From contig JACKFE010000007.1 of NCBI GenBank assembly GCA_020632635.1, positions 39,886 through 103,885 of the forward strand: a stretch of 64,000 nucleotides of DNA, read 5' to 3'. Both the position numbers and the translations under genes were made by a program. Every line of letters starts with the position of its first letter. The first letter of the stretch is position 1. The notes beneath the pieces are model-generated. The model made no database searches. It worked only from the letters and a program-made list of their open reading frames with translations, and had not been told where the DNA came from. Below, piece by piece: positions 8,633-16,838 of this stretch. This DNA comes from Nitrospiraceae bacterium. Lineage in GTDB: Bacteria > Nitrospirota > Nitrospiria > Nitrospirales > UBA8639.

Positions 8633-11600
8633 ATGGCCAGTCCTCTCATTAGCACTCTTCAAAAATTCTGGAAGCCTGCCACCCATACGGCCTTGACGGC
8701 GGTGACCCTGCTGGCCGTTCTGTTTTTCGGAGCCTTGTTTTATCTCTACGTCTCCCAAAATTATTCGTATCTGGTTGAACGAAATTTCAGGTTACTGGCG
8801 ACCTGGAGCACCGAACTCAAGGAGACGGTTGAAAATTATCAAAAAACCTTCGCGTTTCGAATCAGAGAACAGGAAAGTGAAGCGGTGCCTCAGCAGCCAG
8901 TCTCGATTCGCTCCCGCGGCGCAAGGCCGATTCTCCCTGAAAAAGGATTGATGATTGCCGGGTTTGAAGAAGTTCCCATGGAATTGGAATCGACACAAAA
9001 AGATGCGGGATCTCCGCTCTTTTATGAGAGACGAAAAACTCTGATGGCCGAAAACCTCAAACAGCTTCCCTATGTTCAAATTCTCCGGCCCGCGGAACAG
9101 CCATCATCCCCCGCCACCCAGGGGGAGAGTACGCCACGCAAGGAGACCCCCGTCACGTTTTCTCTCGTTCCCAATCAGTCAGCGGGAATCGTACGAGCCA
9201 ACATCGATGGACAGGATACACCCATTGAAGCCGGCTTTTCGTTAGGAACCCTTATCAAAAACATTGCCACCGAAAAAATTTTCGACGATGTCATTCTGAC
9301 CGACCCGACGGGAACGGTCATTTTTCAACGAAACCCATCCACCCTTCAATTCACCCACTTAAGCAATCTTCTCCATCACCAACGGCTCGATACCAGCTGG
9401 CTCTCTTTGCTCTTTCAGGAAGGAGGGGTGGAACAGGAAACGCGATTAGATCCGGACAAACTGGTTCAGGTGATGAAGTCAGCCACTCCCTCTCACTTCC
9501 AAATTACCGTCGGGGGAAACAGCTATGACGTGTTCATGCAAGCGATTGAATTTCCGCAAATTGCTCTACCGGGTCAACAGGCCGGTAGCGGAACGCCGTG
9601 GATAATCTGCGGGGTTCTTCCCAGTTCCGATTTTCAAGAACAATATTTAGCCATTCCTTTCACCGTCCTGCTCGTCTGTTTGTTTTTGCTCATTAGCGCC
9701 TTTTTGGCATTACCCTTTTTGAGCTTGTTGATGATGAATGCCCGGGAGCGCCTGACCCGATTCAGCGTCGTTACGCTTCTGGTTACCCAGGTCCTGGCTG
9801 CCGGCATTGGCACGTTGTTTCTCATGGATCTGGGATTGTATCGACACATGGCGAGCGATTTTCATGAACGGCTGGAGCACACCGCCCAGGCGATTTCGGA
9901 AACGGTTCAGGCTCAACTGGACCGCATGTTATGGCAACTCATTGCGTTTGACGAAAAAATGACGGCGTTGGGAGATCTTAAAACTTTTCCTGAAGACCCA
10001 ACGTCCAAGGCCTGGTTGGCACGATACCATTTGCCTTCTCCCTGCCTACAATCTTCCGTCCAGCAGACCGCAGAATGCTATCCTGATTTTTCCGTGGCAT
10101 TCTGGGTGGACCCCCAAGGAAACCTTCGCGAAACCTGGACTCAAGGGGACGAACCCTATGTCCGTGGAATCCATGATTTACGTCATCGGGACTATGTCAG
10201 CAAACTTCAACAACCTTCTTCCCATCCCCTGTATCGCCGATTCGTCCATCATCAATGGATTGACTATTATGCCCAACCGCTCATTTCCCTGGAATCCAGC
10301 ACCCGAAGCCTGGTTCTCTCCATTCCACATCACGAAGGAGGTCAGAATTCCCCCAACGTCTCCCCCAAGGGATGGATTGCGGCGATTCAATCCGAATCCT
10401 TTTCGCTGCTGTCCTCGCCAGTCCTCTCGTCTGAAGCGGGATTTGCCGTGGTTGATGACCGCTCGGGACTCGTGCTCTTTCACTCGAATGCCAGACGCAT
10501 GCTCCGGGAAAATTTCCTTGAGGAAACCGACTCGAATGCAGAAATTGGGGCCCTCATCTATGCTCGGGCTGAGGGTTCAGTCGAAGGAGATTATTGGGGG
10601 GTCGGTCACCGGTTTTTCGTGAAACCGCTGGCAGGTCTTCCCTGGACCCTTGTCGTGTTCGAAAGCAAGGAAGCCTTTCGAACCATCAACTTTGACATTT
10701 TGATTTTTTCTCTTTGCCTCTTCACCCTGTATATTCTGACCGTATTCATTTGGATTGTCTGCCTCTCCCATCTCTATCGGTATGACGCAGCCGGTCGCCG
10801 GGTTCGGTGGACCTGGCCTAAGCTGCATTCTCGTTCCCTGTATCATTGGCTCAGCCTGGGACAAGGGGGCCTTTTTCTGGTGTCATTGGTCGTCTTGGGC
10901 CTTCTGGATTGGAAGGAGAACCTGCCGCTGGCATACCGTCTCACTCTCACGTGTCTCCCCTTTCTCATGATTTGGTTCGTTATCCGGGTGTTATGGAAAC
11001 AGCATCCAGCCACTCCCACCCGAACCACCGGTGTGGCGGAAGATCCTTGGACGTTGCTGCAATCCTCTCAATTACTTGGGGCCTTCAGCCGGTTCGTCTT
11101 GAGCAGCGTCTTACTTGTGGGTGTTTTTCCTGCGCTCCTTTTCTTTAAAGTCGCCCATGATCAGGAAATGCGCCTTTTTGCACAACACCATCTTTGGGAC
11201 TTTTCACAAGCCCTGACGGCCCAAACCAAGGGAGTCTGGCTGGCCAAAGGAACCGGCGAGACCCGTGAGAAATTTACTTATAGCGACCACCCATCAGCCT
11301 GTTTGTTTGAGGGATGTCTGAATGCCGCGAATCCATCGTCATCGACTCTTCCTTTCCAACGTTGCAGAGAATCCTCTTCATTCTCCGTGCAATCCGTCTG
11401 GCACACGACGATGCAAGGGCTTTTCCCCATGATTCCCCTCTCAACCTGTGTAACGTTTGCCACTCAAAATTGGGAAGATCAGAACATTCTCTCTCCTTCG
11501 CTCTTCGACCGCCTCCCGCAATTTATTCGACAAAGCTCGCTGCAAAATCCGATGAATAAGGAAAGCTGGGGATTTCTCCATCACACCCCGTCCGACTCAC

Positions 11601-12943
11601 AAAGCGAGTGGGCGCATACGGTAAGGGATGGCAGGCAACGTGTGGGGCTTCGCATCAAGACCTTTCTGGAAGATTCCATCAAAGAGCCACGTGTATCTCC
11701 CCTTCACCTCTCGGTATCGATAGGTCTTTTTCCCTGGAACCTGTCCATTCGCTTTCTGGGATTTCTCTTATTTGGAGGCCTCTTGGTGGCTGTCAGTTAT
11801 TGGGTTCTTCGATATATAGCAGGCAAGATTTACCCGCTTCCCTCGTTTTTCCATCGCAGTCATGAGTTGGGAAGCGGGTCACAAGGCCTTACCGCCGCCG
11901 CCCCGCCCCATCTTCTGATTCTTGGCTCTCCAGGATCCGGAAAAAGTCAATTGATTCAACAGATGGCGGCAGAATGTTGTATTTTGGATTTGCATCAAAC
12001 ATTTGGAAAGGAAACATGGGCTGCAGATTCTTTGGCATCGATTCCACAAGGCACAAGGGCCGTTATTCTTGATCACTTCGAATATCGATGGGAGGAACCC
12101 AGGCATCGACAAGAAACCGGACGACTTCTCGAACATTTACTGGCGGGAAAATACCGGGTATGTCTTCTCTCGACGCGGGACCCCTTGGAATGGACAAAAG
12201 GACCTTGGGTAGAGCCGGGAGACCGGTCCCAAGAGGCGGTACAAGCGTATTGGGTGGATCTGTTAGGCACCTTTGTCTCGACCCATTTTGTCCCGAGTCG
12301 GATGGAATCATTATTGCGGGAATGGCTGAGCACTCCATCCGAGTTGACGCTTCCTGTCGGATCGCCTTCGACCCTAGCCGTCAAGTCCTGCCTGATTCAA
12401 GAATCACAACCGACCCTTCAACTCACACGTATTGGGTATTGGATCCGATCTTTCCAGGAATGGGCAACTTGGACGCCTAGCCAGATGAAGGAACAATTTC
12501 TTCATGTGAGCTGGCCCTACTATCTATCACTTTGGCAATCCTGCACACTTTCCGAAAAGCTGGCCTTATACCATTTGAGCCTCGATGGATACCTGCACGC
12601 CGATAATCCTGACCTCACCTCTCTTTCCCAAAGAGGCCTGATACGGTTGGCCCCAGACCTGCAAATCATGAACGACAGTTTTCGCCAATTTGTCCTGCGA
12701 TTGGGAAACAATCTGCACTTGTCTCAATGGGAAAAACAAGCCACACAGGATACATGGGGTCGCCTGAAATGGCCGTTTCTCATGTTCTTTGGGACGATTA
12801 TTCTCTTTTTCTTTTTCACCCAACAGGAATTCAAAAACTCGTTTATTACTCTCATGTCGTTACTCCCCATTCTCCTGCCGGCTATTCCAGAGTTACCGTT
12901 TCTGAGTTCCCAATCCAAAGCATCTTCTCCGCCCTCATCCTGA
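8633..12943 (+). CDS. Membrane sensor-like protein with P-loop ATPase domain, 1436 aa
   Basis: The N-terminus has one membrane helix (about 17-38) followed by a periplasmic region to about 340. Two more helices follow (about 343-395), then a second periplasmic segment whose end (LAGLPWTLVVFESKEAF, about 663-680) resembles the C-terminal part of dCache sensor domains. Helices follow near 690-720, 745-800 and 815-835, then a third extracytoplasmic part and a helix near 1040-1060. The cytoplasmic C-terminal part has a Walker A (GSPGSGKS, near 1098), a Walker B-like RAVILDHFEY (near 1142) and a sensor-1-like LLSTRDP. Two hydrophobic helices close the protein (about 1385-1420). The architecture suggests a membrane receptor coupled to a STAND/AAA-like NTPase. 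I know no named family with this layout. The gene follows the EEP gene after 191 bp. Confidence 0.85.
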   Translation: MASPLISTLQKFWKPATHTALTAVTLLAVLFFGALFYLYVSQNYSYLVERNFRLLATWSTELKETVENYQKTFAFRIREQESEAVPQQPVSIRSRGARPILPEKGLMIAGFEEVPMELESTQKDAGSPLFYERRKTLMAENLKQLPYVQILRPAEQPSSPATQGESTPRKETPVTFSLVPNQSAGIVRANIDGQDTPIEAGFSLGTLIKNIATEKIFDDVILTDPTGTVIFQRNPSTLQFTHLSNLLHHQRLDTSWLSLLFQEGGVEQETRLDPDKLVQVMKSATPSHFQITVGGNSYDVFMQAIEFPQIALPGQQAGSGTPWIICGVLPSSDFQEQYLAIPFTVLLVCLFLLISAFLALPFLSLLMMNARERLTRFSVVTLLVTQVLAAGIGTLFLMDLGLYRHMASDFHERLEHTAQAISETVQAQLDRMLWQLIAFDEKMTALGDLKTFPEDPTSKAWLARYHLPSPCLQSSVQQTAECYPDFSVAFWVDPQGNLRETWTQGDEPYVRGIHDLRHRDYVSKLQQPSSHPLYRRFVHHQWIDYYAQPLISLESSTRSLVLSIPHHEGGQNSPNVSPKGWIAAIQSESFSLLSSPVLSSEAGFAVVDDRSGLVLFHSNARRMLRENFLEETDSNAEIGALIYARAEGSVEGDYWGVGHRFFVKPLAGLPWTLVVFESKEAFRTINFDILIFSLCLFTLYILTVFIWIVCLSHLYRYDAAGRRVRWTWPKLHSRSLYHWLSLGQGGLFLVSLVVLGLLDWKENLPLAYRLTLTCLPFLMIWFVIRVLWKQHPATPTRTTGVAEDPWTLLQSSQLLGAFSRFVLSSVLLVGVFPALLFFKVAHDQEMRLFAQHHLWDFSQALTAQTKGVWLAKGTGETREKFTYSDHPSACLFEGCLNAANPSSSTLPFQRCRESSSFSVQSVWHTTMQGLFPMIPLSTCVTFATQNWEDQNILSPSLFDRLPQFIRQSSLQNPMNKESWGFLHHTPSDSQSEWAHTVRDGRQRVGLRIKTFLEDSIKEPRVSPLHLSVSIGLFPWNLSIRFLGFLLFGGLLVAVSYWVLRYIAGKIYPLPSFFHRSHELGSGSQGLTAAAPPHLLILGSPGSGKSQLIQQMAAECCILDLHQTFGKETWAADSLASIPQGTRAVILDHFEYRWEEPRHRQETGRLLEHLLAGKYRVCLLSTRDPLEWTKGPWVEPGDRSQEAVQAYWVDLLGTFVSTHFVPSRMESLLREWLSTPSELTLPVGSPSTLAVKSCLIQESQPTLQLTRIGYWIRSFQEWATWTPSQMKEQFLHVSWPYYLSLWQSCTLSEKLALYHLSLDGYLHADNPDLTSLSQRGLIRLAPDLQIMNDSFRQFVLRLGNNLHLSQWEKQATQDTWGRLKWPFLMFFGTIILFFFFTQQEFKNSFITLMSLLPILLPAIPELPFLSSQSKASSPPSS

Positions 12944-13227
12944 ACCAGATCGGTTTTGCACCTTCTGAAATCGTCCAGACTCTTTTTATCCAATACTTCG
13001 AAACAGTTTTGCCGAGCACAATCGTCTCAGGGCGCCAGAAAGGCCTCTTTTTCCTAGGGCAACGGGCAGACCTTGCCGAGGGTCGACGACCCTTCAGGAA
13101 ACGATGGCCGCTCATATGCGATTTTTTGAGGAAATTCTCTAAATAGGGCTTGAAGTTCTGAGTGGCACAGTTCTTGGTTATTTACGTTATAACCGGTGTT
13201 TATCAACATTCCGATTAAAGGACTTCC
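12944..13227. other. Intergenic region, 284 bp
   Basis: No supported gene is seen. Frames here are continuations or antisense shadows of the upstream gene. A short stem (AGGGTC/GACCCT, around 13080) lacks a T tract, so I do not call a terminator. Confidence 0.4.
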
Positions 13228-13428
13228 ATGAACGATTCAGAATACTTAGACCCGGAAGATCAAGAAAAAGCCGTAGAGATTCGGATTGAAGATGTGATTT
13301 ATCGAACGGATGAAAGTCCGGCCGTCATTTTGGCGATTAAGCGGACTTGCGCTTTAAGCGGAGAAACCAAAGTCGGTCACGTGACGTTAGGCCAAGAGAA
13401 TACGCTTCGTCTCTATCTTGAAACCTAG
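13228..13428 (+). CDS. Small acidic protein of unknown function, 66 aa
   Basis: The frame starts at an ATG preceded by AAAGGAC, a plausible ribosome site, and codes for a small soluble acidic protein. The middle reads like a beta-hairpin protein (EIRIEDVIYRTDESPAVILA). No cysteine pairs, signal peptide or membrane segment are present. It stands alone, convergent with the phosphodiesterase that follows. No function can be assigned. Balanced composition and a good start site are the reasons for calling it real. Confidence 0.6.
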   Translation: MNDSEYLDPEDQEKAVEIRIEDVIYRTDESPAVILAIKRTCALSGETKVGHVTLGQENTLRLYLET

Positions 13429-13462
13429 AGATTTTCATCCCCATTTTCTTCGTTCCTCTCCT

Positions 13463-13921
13463 TCACGTTGGCTGTAATTGGATGATTTCCGGATGGATGA
13501 TCGCATCCTTGATCGTCAGTCTCGCCACGGTGACCGGGAGAGAGAATCTTCTGGGCCCTGCACTCCCGGGATTGAGAAATAATACCCCCTTCCGATACTC
13601 CACCATCGGCCGATGGGAATGCCCGAATATTACGGCATGCATGTCGGCGGCAGCAGGATCAAGATCTAAATGGGCCACCTCATGCAGCATATAGAAAAAC
13701 AGGTTGCCTTGTTCAACCACCTGCGAGTGGGGAAGAGAATCGGCCCAAGTCTGCCGATCGTTATTCCCTCGCACCGCGACAACCGGAGCAATGGTTTCAA
13801 GTGTACGCAACACTTCCTCATGACCAATGTCTCCGGCATGAAGGATCATTTCGACTCCCTGAAACACTTCGAACACTTCCGGGCGAACCAGCCCATGCGT
13901 ATCAGAAATGACGCCAATCAT
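13463..13921 (-). CDS. YfcE/MJ0936-type metallophosphoesterase
   Basis: This 152-residue protein carries the full metallophosphoesterase signature: DTH near residue 7, GD near 32, GNND near 53 and GHSH near 100. These supply the ligands of a two-metal centre. Its size matches single-domain YfcE-type phosphodiesterases, which hydrolyse bis-p-nitrophenyl phosphate in vitro; the natural substrate is usually unknown. It has no signal peptide. It lies 13 bp after the upstream membrane-protein gene on the same strand, so the two probably form an operon. Confidence 0.9.
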   Translation of the reverse strand: MIGVISDTHGLVRPEVFEVFQGVEMILHAGDIGHEEVLRTLETIAPVVAVRGNNDRQTWADSLPHSQVVEQGNLFFYMLHEVAHLDLDPAAADMHAVIFGHSHRPMVEYRKGVLFLNPGSAGPRRFSLPVTVARLTIKDAIIHPEIIQLQPT

Positions 13922-13934
13922 TTCTGCCCCGTTC

Positions 13935-14537
13935 TCATGCCTGCTCAGGATGGTCTGCCGGCGTTCGAATGGCAGGACTCAAAAGGTGTCCATAATGGCT
14001 TTGGCCACATTCCGGACAAAACCCATGACTGAACCTGGCTTCTGATCGTTCCGTAATATACTGCTCCATGGACTGCCATTGCCCCTGATGATCCCGTATT
14101 TTTTTACAAAAGCTACACACGGGCAAAATCCCCTCCAGCACACGGACTCTCTGGGCGAGTTGCCGGGTTTGTCTGGCTGAAAGATGAACGAACCACGCCA
14201 CTATTCCCAATACGATCATTCGAATGGCAGTATTCACCAGTGATTCCCCCACACTCCAGGGTGCATTCCAGATGAGAGTCAGAAAACCAAACCGGACGAC
14301 AGGAAGACTGACGGCCAAGAAGAGTCCCCAGCGTAAACCGTGGCACCAGGCCGCCAATGAAACCGGGAGCAAATAGAAAATGGGGAATTGAATAATGGGC
14401 CCCGAAAAATAATCACCCAGTAAAATCAGGACGGTCAACCCGATCCAAAACACGAACAGGTCTCCGGATCTCTCACCGGGCTCGTGGTTGAAAAATCGGA
14501 GAAGTGGCGCTATCTGAAAATTCCCAAACTGCGTCAT
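13935..14537 (-). CDS. Membrane protein with C-terminal four-cysteine motif
   Basis: The first 125 or so residues of this 200-residue protein hold about four hydrophobic helices. A short charged linker follows (LSARQTRQLAQRVRVLEG), then a compact module with CSFCKKIRD near residue 140 and CPECG near 173. This C-x2-C...C-x2-C module is familiar from the ends of PAS and response-regulator proteins in Nitrospirae and deltaproteobacteria. It may bind zinc or another metal. Here it is joined to a bare membrane domain and no kinase or cyclase domain follows. The gene precedes the phosphodiesterase by 13 bp. A membrane redox or metal sensor is possible, but the function is unknown. Confidence 0.75.
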   Translation of the reverse strand: MTQFGNFQIAPLLRFFNHEPGERSGDLFVFWIGLTVLILLGDYFSGPIIQFPIFYLLPVSLAAWCHGLRWGLFLAVSLPVVRFGFLTLIWNAPWSVGESLVNTAIRMIVLGIVAWFVHLSARQTRQLAQRVRVLEGILPVCSFCKKIRDHQGQWQSMEQYITERSEARFSHGFCPECGQSHYGHLLSPAIRTPADHPEQA

Positions 14538-14836
14538 AGATCACGTTCAGTTTGAAAATGATGGATCGGATACCGTTGAATTCCTATGATAGCATAAGCC
14601 TATCTGTCAGATTAATCATGCGGTGACCATTCCTTGAGAGCAGGGAAATACGCCCTCATGGAAGCAAAGGAGAACTCAGCCACATTCTCATTGACCGGCA
14701 TTGACCAGCCCAAATCTCCCAGGAATCGGTAGCAATGTCCGGCTGAGCCATCGGTATGGCTAAGAGATGTCTCGTGATACAATGGATGAGATCTCAACAA
14801 AGATTTTTATGAACGCTTAGCTCCCAAGGATTTGTC
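14538..14836. other. Intergenic region, 299 bp, with possible gene remnant
   Basis: This gap separates divergent genes and should hold promoters for both. On the - strand at 14612-14800 there is an open frame of 62 codons with protein-like composition (for example SAGHCYRFLGDLGWSMPVNE), but it begins only with TTG and has no clear ribosome site. It may be a small gene or a decayed fragment; I do not call it as a gene. Confidence 0.35.
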
Positions 14837-16480
14837 ATGTGGCATGCTTCTGAACAATCGATTCACCCGTTACCACAGGCCTCCCCCTTCTCACCTCAAT
14901 CCCCTGATCCAAGATCCACTGAAGAGCCCCCCTGTCGGCCCATGCAGATGGGTGAAGACACCGGTACTCAACAGTCCAACAAGAGCCATACCCGTCCACC
15001 GACCTTGTTTGTCATCTTTGGAGCCCAAGGCGATCTGACCAAACGAAAACTCATCCCTGCCCTTTACAATCTGGCCGCTAGCCGGCACCTTCCACAGGAA
15101 TTTGCCATCCTAGGGGTCGACGGAGTGGACATGAGCCAGGAGGATTTTCGAACGAAAATCAATCAGGATCTGCATGACCTCTCCACTCAATCCATCGATC
15201 CGGCGATCAAAGCCTGGCTGCTTGATCGCCTGTATTATCTGTCAGGAGATTTTCGAGACCCGCAAACCTATGAACGGCTCCACACCCTACTCAATCAGCT
15301 GGATGGCCAGCATGGGACCCGAGGCAACTTTTTATTTTATCTAGCCACCGCCCCGGCGTTCTTTGGCGAAATAGTCGACCAATTGGGCGCCCAGCAATTG
15401 GTCATTCAAACGGATGAACACTCCCGTCGAGTCGTCATCGAAAAGCCGTTCGGTCATGATCTGGAATCAGCTCGCTCGCTCAATCACACGTTGCGAAACA
15501 TCCTCCATGAAAACCAGATCTACCGCATTGATCATTATCTGGGCAAAGAAACCGTGCAAAACATTCTGGTGTTTCGCTTCGCCAATGGAATTTTTGAACC
15601 CATATGGAACCGGCAATATATCGATCACGTCCAAATTACCGTAGCCGAATCCCTCGGAGTGGAACATCGTGGCCTCTATTACGAAAAGGCCGGAGCCGTC
15701 AGGGACATGCTCACCAATCATCTTCTGCAAATCTTGGCTTTTGTCAGTATGGAACCGCCCAATACCTTTGACCCCGAAGCGGTACGAAATGAAAAAGCCA
15801 AAGTCCTCCGGGCCATCGAACCGATGAATCCCGTGGACGTGCTGCAAGCGACTGTCGCGGGGCAATATGGCGCGGGGACTATTGATCACCGAAGTGTCAT
15901 TCCCTATCGTTCAGAGGCTAACGTGAATCCGGCATCTCTGACCGAAACCTATGCCGCCATGACGCTGGGAATCGAAAGCTGGCGCTGGGAGGGTGTCCCG
16001 TTTTATGTGCGAACCGGCAAGCGGCTAAATCGTCGCGTGACCGAAGTCGTGATCCAATTTAAATCAGCACCCTTAATGTTGTTTCGAAAAACACCGGTCG
16101 ATCGCCTCACTCCCAATGTGCTGGTCATCCGGATTCAACCGGACGAAGGCATTTCGTTGAGTTTTGGCGCCAAAATTCCAGGGCCCAAGGTCCAAGTGGG
16201 TGCGGTCAATATGGACTTTCAATATGCCGAGTATTTTGGCGACGCTCCCAGCACGGGGTATGAAACATTGCTCCATGACGTCATGGCGGGGGATGCCACC
16301 CTTTTTCAACGCAGCGACGCGGTCGAATTAGGATGGAGTATCGTAGATCCCATCCTGAAAGTCTGGGGAAGCTTGGGAGCCCATGGTATCTACCCCTATG
16401 CAGCGGGATCCTGGGGACCTGCCGAGGCCGATGCCCTCCTAGCCAAAGACGGCCGCCAATGGAGAAATTACTCGTCATAA
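14837..16480 (+). CDS. zwf: Glucose-6-phosphate 1-dehydrogenase
   Basis: The enzyme oxidises glucose 6-phosphate to 6-phosphogluconolactone with NADP, the entry to the oxidative pentose phosphate pathway. The nucleotide-binding start FGAQGDLTKRKL lies near residue 61, and the substrate site RIDHYLGKE near 229 contains the catalytic region. The protein is 547 residues, longer than the usual 490 or so because of a Pro/Ser-rich N-terminal extension of about 50 residues. The ATG at 14837 is preceded by AAGGA at good spacing, while a later ATG at 14942 has no ribosome site, so the extension is probably translated. It stands alone, with no gnd or pgl next to it. A likely terminator lies at 16557. 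Confidence 0.96.
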   Translation: MWHASEQSIHPLPQASPFSPQSPDPRSTEEPPCRPMQMGEDTGTQQSNKSHTRPPTLFVIFGAQGDLTKRKLIPALYNLAASRHLPQEFAILGVDGVDMSQEDFRTKINQDLHDLSTQSIDPAIKAWLLDRLYYLSGDFRDPQTYERLHTLLNQLDGQHGTRGNFLFYLATAPAFFGEIVDQLGAQQLVIQTDEHSRRVVIEKPFGHDLESARSLNHTLRNILHENQIYRIDHYLGKETVQNILVFRFANGIFEPIWNRQYIDHVQITVAESLGVEHRGLYYEKAGAVRDMLTNHLLQILAFVSMEPPNTFDPEAVRNEKAKVLRAIEPMNPVDVLQATVAGQYGAGTIDHRSVIPYRSEANVNPASLTETYAAMTLGIESWRWEGVPFYVRTGKRLNRRVTEVVIQFKSAPLMLFRKTPVDRLTPNVLVIRIQPDEGISLSFGAKIPGPKVQVGAVNMDFQYAEYFGDAPSTGYETLLHDVMAGDATLFQRSDAVELGWSIVDPILKVWGSLGAHGIYPYAAGSWGPAEADALLAKDGRQWRNYSS

Positions 16481-16838
16481 CCTATTAACCCTCTCTTCCC
16501 GTCCTGCCTCGCCCATCCGGCATAAACCCATTCCGGATGATTATTGAAGAGACGCTCCCTCCCACTGCTGACAATAGTGAGAGGGGCATCTTTTTCCCTG
16601 CTTTCCTTGAGTGAATGTCCCTTCGCCTTGTCTTCTCCGCATCTATGCCATCTATGTCCGGCGCATCCCTTATGTGACCCAAGCCAAGAAACGGGCCGAA
16701 AAATAATGATTTTAGAATACCGGCCACAAATCCGATACAACCTTTAAAAACCATTCATGGGCTTTATTCCATTGACGAAGAGCATTCTTCAAAAACACGC
16801 TGTTGTCTTCATAACTGACATAATTCTTCTGGCCTGAG
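16481..16838. other. Intergenic region, 358 bp
   Basis: It holds the zwf terminator listed separately and presumably the promoter of the TonB receptor gene. No cobalamin or other riboswitch consensus is recognisable. The short frames on both strands overlap each other and look spurious. Confidence 0.45.
16557..16595 (+). terminator. Probable Rho-independent terminator of zwf
   Basis: The arms CCCTC-C-CACT and AGTG-A-GAGGG form a 9-bp stem with one mismatch and a 9-nt loop, and TTTTT follows shortly after. It sits 77 bp past the zwf stop. A second weaker hairpin (CATCCGG/CCGGATG, 16514-16539) lies between, without a T tract. Confidence 0.5.

Noticed and set aside
13075..13100. Short stem AGGGTC-GAC-GACCCT downstream of the membrane ATPase gene
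   Set aside because: The loop is 3 nt, the stem only 6 bp and no T tract follows, so it is not supported as a terminator.
14612..14800. 62-codon frame on the - strand between the membrane protein and zwf
   Set aside because: Begins with TTG, lacks a ribosome site and has no recognised relatives; noted only in the intergenic entry.
16481..16838. Possible cobalamin riboswitch upstream of the TonB receptor
   Set aside because: No B12-box consensus or long structured leader is recognisable.
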